Part shown: positions 1-7,959 of the stretch, one piece after another
How positions within the stretch are numbered: position 1 is the first letter of the stretch
Layout of the letters: each line of letters opens with the position of its first letter
Assembly (NCBI RefSeq): GCF_002802985.1
Contig: NZ_NVPT01000004.1
Span: 1 to 64,000, forward strand
Direction: 5' to 3'
Origin: Geodermatophilus chilensis
GTDB taxonomy: Bacteria > Actinomycetota > Actinomycetes > Mycobacteriales > Geodermatophilaceae
Length of the DNA: 64,000 nt
Made by a program: the position numbers and the translations under genes
The notes under the pieces: generated by a model
Seen by the model: the letters and a program-made list of their open reading frames with translations, nothing else
Databases searched by the model: none
Told to the model about the DNA's origin: nothing

Positions 1-99
1 TATACTGAGTAAGTCATATGTTATCGTTATCTGTCGTGGCAAACGTCACATGTGCATCTGCAGCAAGGACGTCGTCTGCATCGTCGCATGTGTATAGGC
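1..99. other. AT-rich left edge with imperfect palindrome
   Basis: The first ~97 bases are far richer in A and T than the rest of the window. They contain an imperfect inverted repeat: CACATG-N6-TGCAG at 47-63 and CTGCA-N6-CATGTG at 76-92, around a 12-base centre. The composition changes abruptly near 97-100, inside the 3' end of a small minus-strand gene. It could be a recombination or operator site, the edge of a foreign element, or a contig-end or assembly artefact; the sequence alone does not decide. Confidence 0.4.
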
Positions 100-313
100 C
101 GCCGGCGACGGCGGCCAGCACCGCGAGCAGCACGGCCGCCTGCTGGGTCAGCTTCCCCGAGGCCTCCACCGGCCAGGCCAGCAGCGCCGCCGTCCCCAGG
201 GGGACGGCGACGACGACACCGGCCCAGCCCGGGCGGGCCCGCTCCCCCACGGCGGCCAGCGCCAGCCCGGCCACCGCGGTGACGCCGAGCAGGACCAGGA
301 CGGCGGCGCTCAC
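14..313 (-). CDS. Small predicted membrane protein
   Basis: A 99-residue protein starts at a GTG that overlaps the stop codon of the SatD-like gene upstream (GTGA), so the two are probably translated together. Three hydrophobic segments lie near residues 1-22, 30-47 and 58-75, which suggests an integral membrane protein. The last ~24 residues are acidic and polar and are encoded by the AT-rich tract at the window edge, so the native C-terminus may have been altered. I do not recognise a family. The coupling suggests it works with, or is regulated by, the SatD-like protein. Confidence 0.55.
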   Translation of the reverse strand: MSAAVLVLLGVTAVAGLALAAVGERARPGWAGVVVAVPLGTAALLAWPVEASGKLTQQAAVLLAVLAAVAGGLYTCDDADDVLAADAHVTFATTDNDNI

Positions 314-897
314 CCGGCCGCCCGGGTGAGCAGCCGGGCGGCCGTGGGCCGCAGCTCGCGCTCCAGCTCCCACAGCCCGGCGGTCAGTCGCTGACCCACC
401 GCCTGCCGGGAGACGCCGAGGGCGGTGGCGGCGTCGGCCTGCGTGCGCCCGGCGCCGACCAGCTCGATCGCCTCCCACGCCTGCGCGCTGCGCCGCTGGA
501 CGACGACGGCCAGCGCGCTCAGCACGGCCTGCGCGTCCCCGGCGTCGGGCGGGACGGCGCCGCGCACCGCCAGCCGGACGCTGCACTGCTTGGCCGCGTC
601 GACCGCCCGGCGGGCGCACAGGTACGCGTGCCCGGCGCCGGCGCGGGTGCTGTCGGGCAGCGGCGTCTGCACCGGGCCCGCGCCGACGCCGATGCTCCAG
701 CCGCCCTCGCGCACCAGCCGGAGGACGACGTCCACGACGACCGCGGGGTCGGCCAGCACCCCCTGGAACTCGTCGCCCGTCGTCCGCTCGAAGGGCAGCA
801 CCGTCGGGACGTCGTCCGCGAGTCGTCGCAGCACACCGGCCACCCGGTCCGGGCCCCGGCGGGAGCCCTGTTGGTCGACGGTCAGCACGTATGGCAC
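310..897 (-). CDS. SatD-family HTH protein
   Basis: A 195-residue protein with a GTG start. The N-terminal part resembles the SatD family, with the conserved GDEFQG block at residues 41-46. A helix-turn-helix lies near residues 152-172, within the stretch RTQADAATALGVSRQAVGQR. SatD proteins are poorly characterised; the HTH makes DNA binding likely, and the target is unknown. The 3' end overlaps the GTG of a small membrane-protein gene by four bases, an arrangement I associate with SatD genes in other actinobacteria. Identification rests on motif recall, not a search. Confidence 0.6.
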   Translation of the reverse strand: MPYVLTVDQQGSRRGPDRVAGVLRRLADDVPTVLPFERTTGDEFQGVLADPAVVVDVVLRLVREGGWSIGVGAGPVQTPLPDSTRAGAGHAYLCARRAVDAAKQCSVRLAVRGAVPPDAGDAQAVLSALAVVVQRRSAQAWEAIELVGAGRTQADAATALGVSRQAVGQRLTAGLWELERELRPTAARLLTRAAG

Positions 898-935
898 CCC
901 GCAAGTCTGACGGCTTTCCTCGTCCGGAGCAAGCC

Positions 936-1403
936 TCAGAGCTTGTCGACGACGTCCGGCGGGAATCCACCCGTGGCGATCGGGCCCCAGCGCTCCACGG
1001 TCACGCGCAGCAGCGACTTGCCCTGCCGGGTCATCGCCGCCCGGTACTCGTCCCAGTCCGGGTGCTCACCGCTGATCGCGCGGTAGTAGTCGACCAGCGG
1101 CTCCAGGGCCTCGGGCAGGTCGAGTACCTCGGCCCGGCCGTCGACCTGGACCCAGGGACCGTCGAAGTCGTCGGAGAGCACGCACAGCGAGACGGCGGGG
1201 TCGCGCCGGGCGTTGGCGGTCTTGGCCCGCTGCGGGTAGGTGGAGACCACCACGCGTCCCTCCGAGTCGAGGCCGCAGGTCACCGGGGACAGCTGCACGC
1301 CCCCTCCGCTGCGCCGGGTGACCAGCACCGCCTTGTGGCGGGGGCGGAGGAACTCATCGAGGGCGGCGCGGTCGACGCGGTCGGCGGTGGCGGTTCTCGG
1401 CAT
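936..1403 (-). CDS. PPOX-class F420/FMN-dependent oxidoreductase
   Basis: A 155-residue single-domain split-barrel protein of the pyridoxamine-phosphate-oxidase-like superfamily. The pattern HKAVLVTRRSGGGVQLSP near residues 23-40, followed by RVVVSTYPQRAKTANARRDPAVSLCV, is typical of the actinobacterial 'TIGR03618' F420-binding group, which reduces small molecules or sequesters F420. The size fits the family (about 130-160 residues). It is transcribed divergently from the permease gene at 1480, sharing a ~76-base promoter region. The substrate cannot be inferred. Confidence 0.8.
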   Translation of the reverse strand: MPRTATADRVDRAALDEFLRPRHKAVLVTRRSGGGVQLSPVTCGLDSEGRVVVSTYPQRAKTANARRDPAVSLCVLSDDFDGPWVQVDGRAEVLDLPEALEPLVDYYRAISGEHPDWDEYRAAMTRQGKSLLRVTVERWGPIATGGFPPDVVDKL

Positions 1404-1479
1404 GGCCAGGACGTTACGACGGCCACGTCATGATCGTCCGGAGCCGTTCCGGGGTACCCGCCGTGCTGTGATCGACCGT

Positions 1480-2826
1480 ATGAGGCTCCGCATGCCCGGC
1501 CGCTCGGGCGCGTCGTCCGCTGACCCGACCGGCGACGCAACTCCGGCCACGGGGCGGACGCCCAGCTTCCCGGCGGTGCCCACCTCAGCAGTGACGGCCA
1601 GCCCCGCCCCGGGCACCGAGCGCGGACCCCGGCTGCAGAAGGGCGTCCGGGCCGTCGCCGTCGCCTCGGCGCAGCTGCTGCTCATCGCGGCCGCGCTGGT
1701 GGTGGTCGGCTGGGTCCTCGGCAAGCTCTGGCCGGTCCTGCTGCCGGTCATCCTCGGCCTGCTGTTCGCCACCGTGCTGTGGCCGCCCACCCGGCTGCTG
1801 CGCCGGCTGCACTTCCCCCCGGCGCTGGCCGCCCTCGTGGTGCTGCTGGCCTTCTTCGCGGTCGTCGGGGGGTTGTTCTCGTGGATCGTCCCCCAGGTCG
1901 CCGGCCAGGCCGGTGAGCTCGCCGACGCCGCCACCGCCGGACTGCAGGACGTGCAGCAGTGGGTGACCGGGCCGCCGCTGAACCTCGGCGAGGACCAGGT
2001 CGGCCAGGCCGTCGACCAGGTCATCAACAGCGTGCAGAGCAACGCGCAGAACATCGCCGGCTACGCGCTGACCGGCGTCTCCGCGGTCGGCAGCGGGCTG
2101 CTCAACCTGGTGCTGGCCCTGGTCCTGGCCTTCTTCTTCATCAAGGACGGCCCGCGCTGGCTGCCGTGGCTGGCCGCCCAGACCGGCCCCAAGGTGGCCC
2201 CGCACGTGGCTGCGCTGTCGTACAAGACGTGGACCACGCTGTCGGAGTTCATCCGGCAGCAGGCCCTCGTCGGCTTCATCGACGCCTTCTTCATCGGCCT
2301 GGGCCTGTGGGTCCTCGGCGTCCCGCTGGTGCTGCCGCTCGCCGTCCTGACCTTCTTCGGCGCCTTCATCCCGATCATCGGTGCCTTCGTCGCCGGCGCC
2401 TTCGCCGTGCTCATCGCCCTGGTCAGCAACGGCTGGCAGACGGCGCTGATCGTGCTGGTCATCGTGCTGGTGGTGCAGCAGCTCGAGGGCAACGTGCTGC
2501 AGCCGATCCTGCAGGGGCGTGGGCTCAACCTGCACGCCGCCGTGGTCATCCTGGCGGTCACCGCCGGCGGCAGTCTGTACGGCATCCTCGGCACGTTCCT
2601 CGGCGTCCCCGTGGCCGCGCTGATCGCCGTCGTCTACCGCTACATCCGCGACGAGCTCGACGGCCGGACGCCGGAGGTCGCCGACGACGGCACCCGCGTG
2701 CAGGTCACCGGGGACGAGAAGGGTGCCGCGGTCGTCCGGGAGCGCGTCACGACCCCGGCTCCCGGGCACCCCGCCGCGGACGCCCCGGCCGCCGACGACG
2801 ACGCCCCGGTCGGTCCGCCGGCCTGA
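1480..2826 (+). CDS. AI-2E family transporter (permease)
   Basis: A 448-residue integral membrane protein of the AI-2E/TqsA/YdiK family, which exports small molecules or ions; most members do not transport autoinducer. After a ~50-residue Ser/Pro-rich cytoplasmic leader there are seven to eight hydrophobic segments, including the paired helices LLLIAAALVVVGWVLG and LLPVILGLLFATVLW. The family-typical C-terminal block contains QQLEGNVLQPILQGRGLNLH. The C-terminal tail is charged and Pro/Ala-rich. I chose the ATG at 1480; an in-frame GTG at 1468 or ATG at 1492 is also possible. Confidence 0.8.
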   Translation: MRLRMPGRSGASSADPTGDATPATGRTPSFPAVPTSAVTASPAPGTERGPRLQKGVRAVAVASAQLLLIAAALVVVGWVLGKLWPVLLPVILGLLFATVLWPPTRLLRRLHFPPALAALVVLLAFFAVVGGLFSWIVPQVAGQAGELADAATAGLQDVQQWVTGPPLNLGEDQVGQAVDQVINSVQSNAQNIAGYALTGVSAVGSGLLNLVLALVLAFFFIKDGPRWLPWLAAQTGPKVAPHVAALSYKTWTTLSEFIRQQALVGFIDAFFIGLGLWVLGVPLVLPLAVLTFFGAFIPIIGAFVAGAFAVLIALVSNGWQTALIVLVIVLVVQQLEGNVLQPILQGRGLNLHAAVVILAVTAGGSLYGILGTFLGVPVAALIAVVYRYIRDELDGRTPEVADDGTRVQVTGDEKGAAVVRERVTTPAPGHPAADAPAADDDAPVGPPA

Positions 2827-2907
2827 CCCCTCCGGGGGGCCCCCGGGAATGCGGCCGGTGCGGGGGGAGCTGTAGGTCGCAGACCCGTATCGTGAGGAGG
2901 CACCACC

Positions 2908-3855
2908 GTGGCGCAGCGACCGGAGGAGCTCGTCGAGCTGCTCCCCGAGGCCGAGCCGTTCCTGGCCCGCGAGGCCGCGGTCAGCGAGGCCGGTGAGCGC
3001 CGCGGGCTGGTGCTCGTGCACGACCTCGCCGGTGAGTTCGACGCCGCCTCGGCCGGCGCGATGGCCGGTACGCACCTGCTCGGCGCGCTGCCGCACGAGG
3101 TCATCGCCCGGTTCGACGTCGACAGCCTGGTCGACTACCGCGCGCACCGGCCGCGGATCACCTTCCACGGCGACCGCTACGAGTCCTTCGCCGCGCCGGA
3201 GCTGTCGCTGTACGCGCTGGAGGACGACGCGGGCGAGCCGTTCCTGCTGCTGCACGGCGCGGAGCCCGACTTCGCCTGGGAGCGGTTCGTGGCGGCGGTC
3301 GGCGTCCTGGTCGAGCGGCTGGGCGTCACCTCGGTCGTGGCGCTGCAGGCGATCCCGATGCCGGTGCCGCACACCCGGCCGGTCACCGTGACCGCCCATG
3401 CGACGCGGCGCTCGCTGATCGCCGAGTACCCGGTCTACTGGGGCGAGATGCGGATCCCCGGCAGCGTCGCCGCGCTGCTGGAGCTGCGGATGGGCGAGGC
3501 CGGCGTCGACGCCTACGGCGTGGCCGCGCACGTGCCGCACTACCTGGCGCAGGCGACCTTCCCGGCGGCGTCGCTGACGCTGCTCGAGCACCTGTCGCGG
3601 CTGACCGGGCTGCACGTGCCGACCGAGGCCCTGCGGGAGGCCGCCGAGGCGCACCGCACCGAGGTCGACGAGCAGATCGCCCGCTCGCCGGAGAACACCG
3701 CCGTCGTCGCCGCTCTCGAGCAGCAGTTCGACCAGTTCACCGCCGCCCGCGAGGGCAACGACCTGCTCAGCGAGATCGGCGAGGTGCCCAGCGGCGAGGA
3801 GATCGGCGCGGAGTTCGAGCGCTTCCTCGCCGAGCAGGAGCGCCGCGGCGACTGA
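2908..3855 (+). CDS. PAC2-family protein (proteasome assembly chaperone-like)
   Basis: A 315-residue soluble protein with a GTG start and a clear GAGGAGG-type ribosome site about 8 bases upstream. The PAC2 fold is indicated by GLVLVHDLAGEFDAASAGAMA near residues 33-53, and by LHGAEPDFAWERFVAAVGVLVERLGVTSVVALQAIPMPVPHTRP in the middle. Actinobacterial PAC2 proteins are conserved and resemble eukaryotic proteasome-assembly chaperones, but their function is not established. The C-terminal third is strongly acidic and helical. It ends before a perfect hairpin terminator. Confidence 0.8.
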   Translation: MAQRPEELVELLPEAEPFLAREAAVSEAGERRGLVLVHDLAGEFDAASAGAMAGTHLLGALPHEVIARFDVDSLVDYRAHRPRITFHGDRYESFAAPELSLYALEDDAGEPFLLLHGAEPDFAWERFVAAVGVLVERLGVTSVVALQAIPMPVPHTRPVTVTAHATRRSLIAEYPVYWGEMRIPGSVAALLELRMGEAGVDAYGVAAHVPHYLAQATFPAASLTLLEHLSRLTGLHVPTEALREAAEAHRTEVDEQIARSPENTAVVAALEQQFDQFTAAREGNDLLSEIGEVPSGEEIGAEFERFLAEQERRGD

Positions 3856-3885
3856 ACGGGCACCTCGGCGTCGAGATGCGGCTGA

Positions 3886-3915
3886 GGGCGGTCACCGGGT
3901 GCCCGGTGACCGCCC
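3886..3915. terminator. Hairpin terminator after PAC2 gene
   Basis: A perfect 14-base inverted repeat (3886-3899 and 3902-3915) with a 2-base loop lies 30 bases after the PAC2 stop. It can serve both strands and overlaps the 3' end of the MFS remnant. Confidence 0.75.
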
Positions 3916-4356
3916 CCTGCCGTGTTTCGACGTGTGCCCCCAGGTGCGGGACCTCACCCTGGCGGTGGTGAGGGCCAGTGCGCCGAGGACGCCGACGACG
4001 GCGAACACGTAGAAGCCCCAGGGGAACGCGACGCCGGCCGTGACCAGCGCACCGGTGATCACCGGCCCCACGATGGCGCCGATCCGTCCGGCACCGGCCG
4101 ACCAGCCCAGCGCGGTGGCGCGCACCTGCGGCGGGTGGTTGGCGCTGACGAAGGCGTAGACGAGCACCTGGGCGCTGAAGACGAAGCAGCCGGTGAGGAA
4201 GCACATCGCGTACAGGCCCGCGGTGGGCAGCCGGACCGACAGCAGTGCGAGGAACAGCGCGCCGGAGGCGAACCAGGCGATGTCGGAGGTGCGGATGCCG
4301 ATGCGGTCGGCGACGGTGCCGGCCAGGCAGCGGCTCAGCGCGAGCCGGGACGGCAC
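3892..4356 (-). pseudogene. MFS transporter remnant (C-terminal part, AAHS-like)
   Basis: An open stretch of ~154 codons encodes only the last four to five transmembrane helices of a major-facilitator transporter. The sequence GTVADRIGIR near residue 14 is the loop seen in MFS proteins, and RATALGWSAGAGRIGAIVGP matches the C-terminal repeat of aromatic acid:H+ symporters. A complete transporter would have ~430 residues; the whole N-terminal half is missing. The upstream 100 bases contain only a terminator hairpin and the catalase 3' end. The 3' end runs into the PAC2 terminator. I read it as a 5'-deleted relic. Confidence 0.65.
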
Positions 4357-4399
4357 GTGGCCGCGGGGTCGGCCGGTAGGCCGACAGCCGACACAGCAC

Positions 4400-4431
4400 G
4401 GGCCGCGACCGGGGGTTCCCGGTCGCGGCCC
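4400..4431. terminator. Hairpin terminator of catalase gene
   Basis: A perfect 14-base inverted repeat (4400-4413 and 4418-4431) with a 4-base loop lies 26 bases beyond the catalase stop on the minus strand. Confidence 0.75.
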
Positions 4432-4456
4432 GCCGCGTCGTGCAGGTGCGCTGGTG

Positions 4457-6121
4457 TCAGCCGGCGACGACGACGTGCTCGTTGGGCACGCAGTGCGTCA
4501 TCACGTGACCGGTGACGTCACGCGGACCGTTCTTGCCGAGGTTGGCGGCGCGCTGCTGCTCCGCCTCGGAGAGGGTCTGCGTCTGCAGCGGGGGCAGGCC
4601 ACGGACGTCGTCCGCGGTGATGCCCAGGCCCTCGCCGACGCGCTGGCCCAGCTCGTCCTCGCACATGAAGAAGTGCCAGACCATCCGCTCCTGGATCTCG
4701 CGGTTGCACTGCTGGAGCGCGCCCACGAGGTTGGCGACGAGCTCGTCCTTCTCCCACTGCTCCGACAGCAGGTAGCGCTCGCCGGCCTGCGTGTAGTCGT
4801 TGGTGCGCGGGATCCGCTTGCGGGTGAGCCGACCGGTGATGACCGGGCCCTGCTCGTCGTGGGTCGGGTACTGCGCCTCGCGCAGGCCACCCAGGATCGA
4901 GGGCTCGTAGTTGACGTGCGGGTTGGTGCCTTCGGCGCGGTCGACGCCGTAGGCCATCTGGCCGTCACGCTGGTTGGTGGCCACCCGCGCCTTCGGCTGG
5001 TTCACCGGCAGCTGCAGGTAGTTCGGGCCCACCCGGTAGCGCTGGGTGTCGGAGTAGGAGAACGTCCGGCCGACCAGCATCTTGTCGTCGGAGAAGTCGA
5101 GCCCGTCGACCAGGACACCGGTGCCGAACGCGATCTGCTCGTTCTGCGTGAAGTTGTCCTCGGGCATCCGGTTCAGGGTCATCGTCCCGACCTTGCGGAG
5201 CGGGAAGACCTCCTCCGGCCAGACCTTGGTGTCGTCGAGCGGGTCGAAGTCCAGCTCCGGGTGCTCGTCGTCGCTCATGATCTGCACGTGCAGGTCCCAC
5301 GACGGGTAGTCGCCGGCGGCGATGGCGTCGTGCAGGTCCTTGGTGTGCGCGCCGAGGGTCTGGGCCTGCACGGCCGAGGCGTCGGCGGCGGCCCAGGACT
5401 TCACGCCCTGCTTGGGCAGCCAGTGGTACTTGACCAGGACGGTCTCACCCTGGGCGTTGACCCACTTGTAGGTGTTCACGCCGAAGCCCTGCATGAACCG
5501 GTAGCTGGCCGGGGTCCCGCGGGGGCTGAAGACCAGCGTGACCATGTGCATGGCCTCAGGGGTCTGGCTGAAGAAGTCGAACGCGCGCTCGGCGGCGCTG
5601 GCCTCGAAGGTGACCGGGTCCGGCTTCTGCGAGTGGATGAAGTCGGGGAACTTGATGGCGTCCCGGATGAAGAAGACGCCCAGGTTGTTGCCGACGAGGT
5701 CCCAGTTGCCGTCCTCGGTGTAGAACTTCACCGCGAAGCCGCGCGGGTCGCGCGCGGACTCCGAGGAGTCCCGCCCACCGGCGACGGTCGAGAAGCGCAG
5801 CGCGACGTCGGTGCGCTTGCCCTTCTCCTGGAACAGCTTGGCGCGGGTGTACTTGCTGATCGGCTCGTCACCGACGGTGCCGTCCGCCTCGAAGTAGCCG
5901 AAGGCGGTCGTGCCGCGAGCGTGCACCACGCGCTCCGGGATGCGCTCCCGGTCGAAGTGGCTGATCTTCTCGAGGAACTGGTAGTTCTCCAGCGTCGCCG
6001 GGCCGCGGGCACCCACCGTGCGCTGGTTCTGGTTGTCGTAGACCGGGTGGCCCTGACGGTTGGTCAGGACCGGACGGTCCGCCTCGCTCTGGGCAGGGCC
6101 CTGCGATGCGACGTCGGTCAT
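4457..6121 (-). CDS. katA: Monofunctional haem catalase
   Basis: A 554-residue cytoplasmic haem catalase that converts hydrogen peroxide to water and oxygen. Visible catalytic features are distal His67 in RVVHARG, Asn146 in [11 protein letters not shown], and proximal haem-ligand Tyr356 in [12 protein letters not shown]. Length and C-terminus (no flavodoxin-like extra domain) fit small-subunit catalases like Streptomyces CatA. Its ATG overlaps the stop codon of the Fur-like gene upstream (ATGA), so regulator and enzyme form one translationally coupled operon, as in Streptomyces catR-catA. The gene symbol is by analogy. A hairpin terminator follows. Confidence 0.95.
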   Translation of the reverse strand: MTDVASQGPAQSEADRPVLTNRQGHPVYDNQNQRTVGARGPATLENYQFLEKISHFDRERIPERVVHARGTTAFGYFEADGTVGDEPISKYTRAKLFQEKGKRTDVALRFSTVAGGRDSSESARDPRGFAVKFYTEDGNWDLVGNNLGVFFIRDAIKFPDFIHSQKPDPVTFEASAAERAFDFFSQTPEAMHMVTLVFSPRGTPASYRFMQGFGVNTYKWVNAQGETVLVKYHWLPKQGVKSWAAADASAVQAQTLGAHTKDLHDAIAAGDYPSWDLHVQIMSDDEHPELDFDPLDDTKVWPEEVFPLRKVGTMTLNRMPEDNFTQNEQIAFGTGVLVDGLDFSDDKMLVGRTFSYSDTQRYRVGPNYLQLPVNQPKARVATNQRDGQMAYGVDRAEGTNPHVNYEPSILGGLREAQYPTHDEQGPVITGRLTRKRIPRTNDYTQAGERYLLSEQWEKDELVANLVGALQQCNREIQERMVWHFFMCEDELGQRVGEGLGITADDVRGLPPLQTQTLSEAEQQRAANLGKNGPRDVTGHVMTHCVPNEHVVVAG

Positions 6122-6591
6122 CCTCTCGCTCCTCCTCGATTGTCGTGCTGAAGGACCTGAACGGTGTCCGCTGGGGTCTGTGCCCGGCATGCCCGGCACA
6201 GACCCCAGAAGACGACCTCCGCCTCGTCCACGACGAAACCCGCCGTGTCGGAAGGCGTCAGGCACGGAGCCGCCCCCACGGTGCAGTCGACGTCGGCGAC
6301 GGCAACGCACGAGCGGCAGACCAGGTGGTGGTGGTTGTCACCGACGCGCAGCTCGAAGAGCGCGGGCGCGCCGGCCGGTTCGATCCGGCGGGCGAGCCCA
6401 CCGGCGACGAGCGCCTCGAGCACCCCGTACACCGCCTGCGGGGACAAGGTCGGGTGCACGGTGCGGGCAGCGGTGACGATGGTGTCGACGTCCGCGTGCG
6501 GACGCTCGGCGAGCACCTGCAGCACCGACAGGCGAGGCCGCGTGACGCGCAGTCCCGCCGCGCGGAGCTGCTCCTGCCAGGTCGTCTCCAT
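6118..6591 (-). CDS. Fur-family peroxide regulator (CatR/FurA-like)
   Basis: A 157-residue Fur/PerR-type repressor. The N-terminal winged helix runs to about residue 85 ([22 protein letters not shown], then [12 protein letters not shown]). The dimerisation half carries the metal-binding motif [11 protein letters not shown] near residues 85-95 and a second Cys pair in GLCRACRAQ. The family senses metal and peroxide oxidation, so it probably derepresses the coupled catalase under peroxide stress. It closely parallels the 157-residue Fur at 35016, with the same 4-base overlap with a peroxidase gene and the same upstream promoter/operator core. No Shine-Dalgarno is obvious, suggesting a leaderless or very short leader. 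Confidence 0.9.
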   Translation of the reverse strand: METTWQEQLRAAGLRVTRPRLSVLQVLAERPHADVDTIVTAARTVHPTLSPQAVYGVLEALVAGGLARRIEPAGAPALFELRVGDNHHHLVCRSCVAVADVDCTVGAAPCLTPSDTAGFVVDEAEVVFWGLCRACRAQTPADTVQVLQHDNRGGARG

Positions 6592-6604
6592 CGTGGCCCA
6601 GCCA

Positions 6605-6640
6605 ACACGGTTTTCTTGAACGAGTCAAATCAAGACGCGC
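6605..6640 (-). promoter_or_regulatory. Candidate Fur operator / promoter of fur-catalase
   Basis: Read on the minus strand, the core TTGACTCGTTCAAG followed by AAAACCGTG (6627 to 6605) ends 13 bases before the fur ATG. The same core, TTGACTGGTTCAAG then GACAACCGTG, precedes the second fur-peroxidase pair at 34981. TTGACT could be the -35 hexamer, placing the transcription start close to the start codon. Mycobacterial furA operators are similar AT-rich sequences, from memory. Confidence 0.6.
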
Positions 6641-6689
6641 GCAGGGCCCGGTGCCACCCGGCCCCCGTCCCGGGCCCCGCCGGCCCCCT

Positions 6690-6878
6690 GCAGGGTCCCG
6701 CCGCGAGCCTGGTGACCTGCTGGAACGGCCCTTCTGCAGGGGCGGCCCGCCGCGAGCCTGGCGACCTGCTGGAACGGCCCCTCTGCAGGGGCCCACCGCG
6801 AGCCTGGTGACCTGCTGGAACGGCCCCTCTGCAGGGGCCCACCGCGAGCCTGCGTGTGGTGGGGGGCAGAGGGGGCCT
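6690..6878. repeat. Palindromic 3'-end element (copy A) with tandem expansion
   Basis: Three tandem units of ~46-49 bases begin at 6701, 6750 and 6796, each opening with CCGCGAGCCTGG or CCGCGAGCCTGGC. A terminal full element follows at about 6832-6877. The terminal copy folds with outer arms CCCCTCTGC/GCAGAGGGG and inner arms CCACCGC/GTGGTGG around the loop GAGCCTGCGT. It lies directly after the purU stop codon and before the fur promoter, so it probably terminates purU. Related copies are at 42661, 44232, 44277 and 63417. Confidence 0.75.
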
Positions 6879-6881
6879 TCA

Positions 6882-7775
6882 TCAGGCGAAGACGATCGTC
6901 TTCTCGCCGTCCACGATGACCCGGTCCTCGACGTGCCAGGTGACCGCCTGGGCCAGGACCTGACGCTCGACGTAGCGGCCGATCCGCCGCATGTCCTCCA
7001 CCGTCGCCCGGTGGTCCACGCGGGCGACCTCCTGCTCGATGATCGGCCCGGCGTCGAGCTCGGGCGTCACGTAGTGCGCCGTGGCCCCGATCAGCTTCAC
7101 GCCGCGGTCGTGCGCCGCCCGGTACGGGTTCGCCCCGACGAAGGCCGGCAGGAAGCTGTGGTGGATGTTGATCAGCCGCTCCGGGAACCGGCTGCAGAAG
7201 TCCGCCGAGACGATCTGCATGTAGCGCGCGAGCACCACCAGGTCGACGTCCCCGATCAGCTCCAGCGCCCGCGCCTCGGCCTCCGCCTTGGTCTCCGGCG
7301 TCACCGGCACGTGGTGGAACGGGACGCCGGCCGCCCGCGCGACCGGCTCCAGGTCGGGGTGGTTGGAGACGACGGCGGCGATCTCGGCACGCAGGTCGCC
7401 GGCGCGCACCCGGTAGAGCAGCTCCTGCAGCACGTGGTCGGTCTTCGACACGAACACCGCCAGCCGCGGCCGGTGCGCCGCCTCGGTCAGCCGCCAGGTG
7501 AACTGCCACGCCTGCGCCAGCAACGCCAGGGCGCCCTCGAGCTGCCGGCGCCGGGCGGCCAGGTCGGCGAGGAAGAACTCCAGGCGCAGCGTGAAGGTGC
7601 CGCCGACGGGGTCCGACGAGTGCTGCTGCGAGTCGATGATGTTCGCCCCGACGTCGGCCATCAGCCCACTGAGGACGGCGACGATCCCGGGCCGGTCGGG
7701 GCAGCGGACGACCAGGCGCCCGACGTCGTCCAGCCGGTCGTCGCGCGGGCCGGGCGAGGGCAGTTCAGCGGACAC
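6882..7775 (-). CDS. purU: Formyltetrahydrofolate deformylase
   Basis: A 297-residue enzyme that hydrolyses 10-formyl-THF to THF and formate, balancing the one-carbon pool and supplying formate for PurT-type purine synthesis. The N-terminal ACT domain (about 18-95, beginning RLVVRCPDRPGIVAVLSG) binds regulatory amino acids. The C-terminal formyltransferase-fold domain shows SNHPDL, the catalytic His region INIHHSFLPAF and the Asp in TPELDAGPII. Its length is normal for PurU. Upstream is the ligD terminator; downstream the palindromic repeat array begins two codons past the stop. Confidence 0.95.
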   Translation of the reverse strand: MSAELPSPGPRDDRLDDVGRLVVRCPDRPGIVAVLSGLMADVGANIIDSQQHSSDPVGGTFTLRLEFFLADLAARRRQLEGALALLAQAWQFTWRLTEAAHRPRLAVFVSKTDHVLQELLYRVRAGDLRAEIAAVVSNHPDLEPVARAAGVPFHHVPVTPETKAEAEARALELIGDVDLVVLARYMQIVSADFCSRFPERLINIHHSFLPAFVGANPYRAAHDRGVKLIGATAHYVTPELDAGPIIEQEVARVDHRATVEDMRRIGRYVERQVLAQAVTWHVEDRVIVDGEKTIVFA

Positions 7776-7842
7776 AGGAAGCGAGGATGCCAGGCACGAC
7801 CCACCGCGCGGCGGCGGCTCCCGTCGAGGCGACCCGGAGAAC

Positions 7843-7908
7843 GATCATGGACCTGCGGTGGCGACACACCTGGGCCGCCCGGCGTGTCGCCACCGCGTCT
7901 CCATGATC
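7843..7908. terminator. Long hairpin after LigD polymerase gene
   Basis: Two nested perfect arms, 9 bases (7843-7851 with 7900-7908) and 13 bases (7855-7867 with 7884-7896), are separated by a 3x3 internal mismatch and close on a 16-base loop. The position, 52 bases after the ligD-type stop codon and before purU, fits a terminator. Confidence 0.7.
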
Positions 7909-7959
7909 ACCGCGGCGGGGAGGCCGCAGCGGCCAGCTCACGCGGCTCCACGCGGCGGC

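Noticed and set aside
14-970. A 318-codon minus-strand open frame covering the SatD-like gene
   Set aside because: Only its last 99 codons look like a protein; the rest is the SatD-like gene in the wrong frame.
1480-2826. Calling the permease a true AI-2 exporter
   Set aside because: The family name is historical; nothing in the sequence points to AI-2 as substrate.
6701-6842. CRISPR-like array
   Set aside because: Units of 46-49 bases are directly contiguous, with no unique spacers, and match the terminal half of the dispersed palindromic element.
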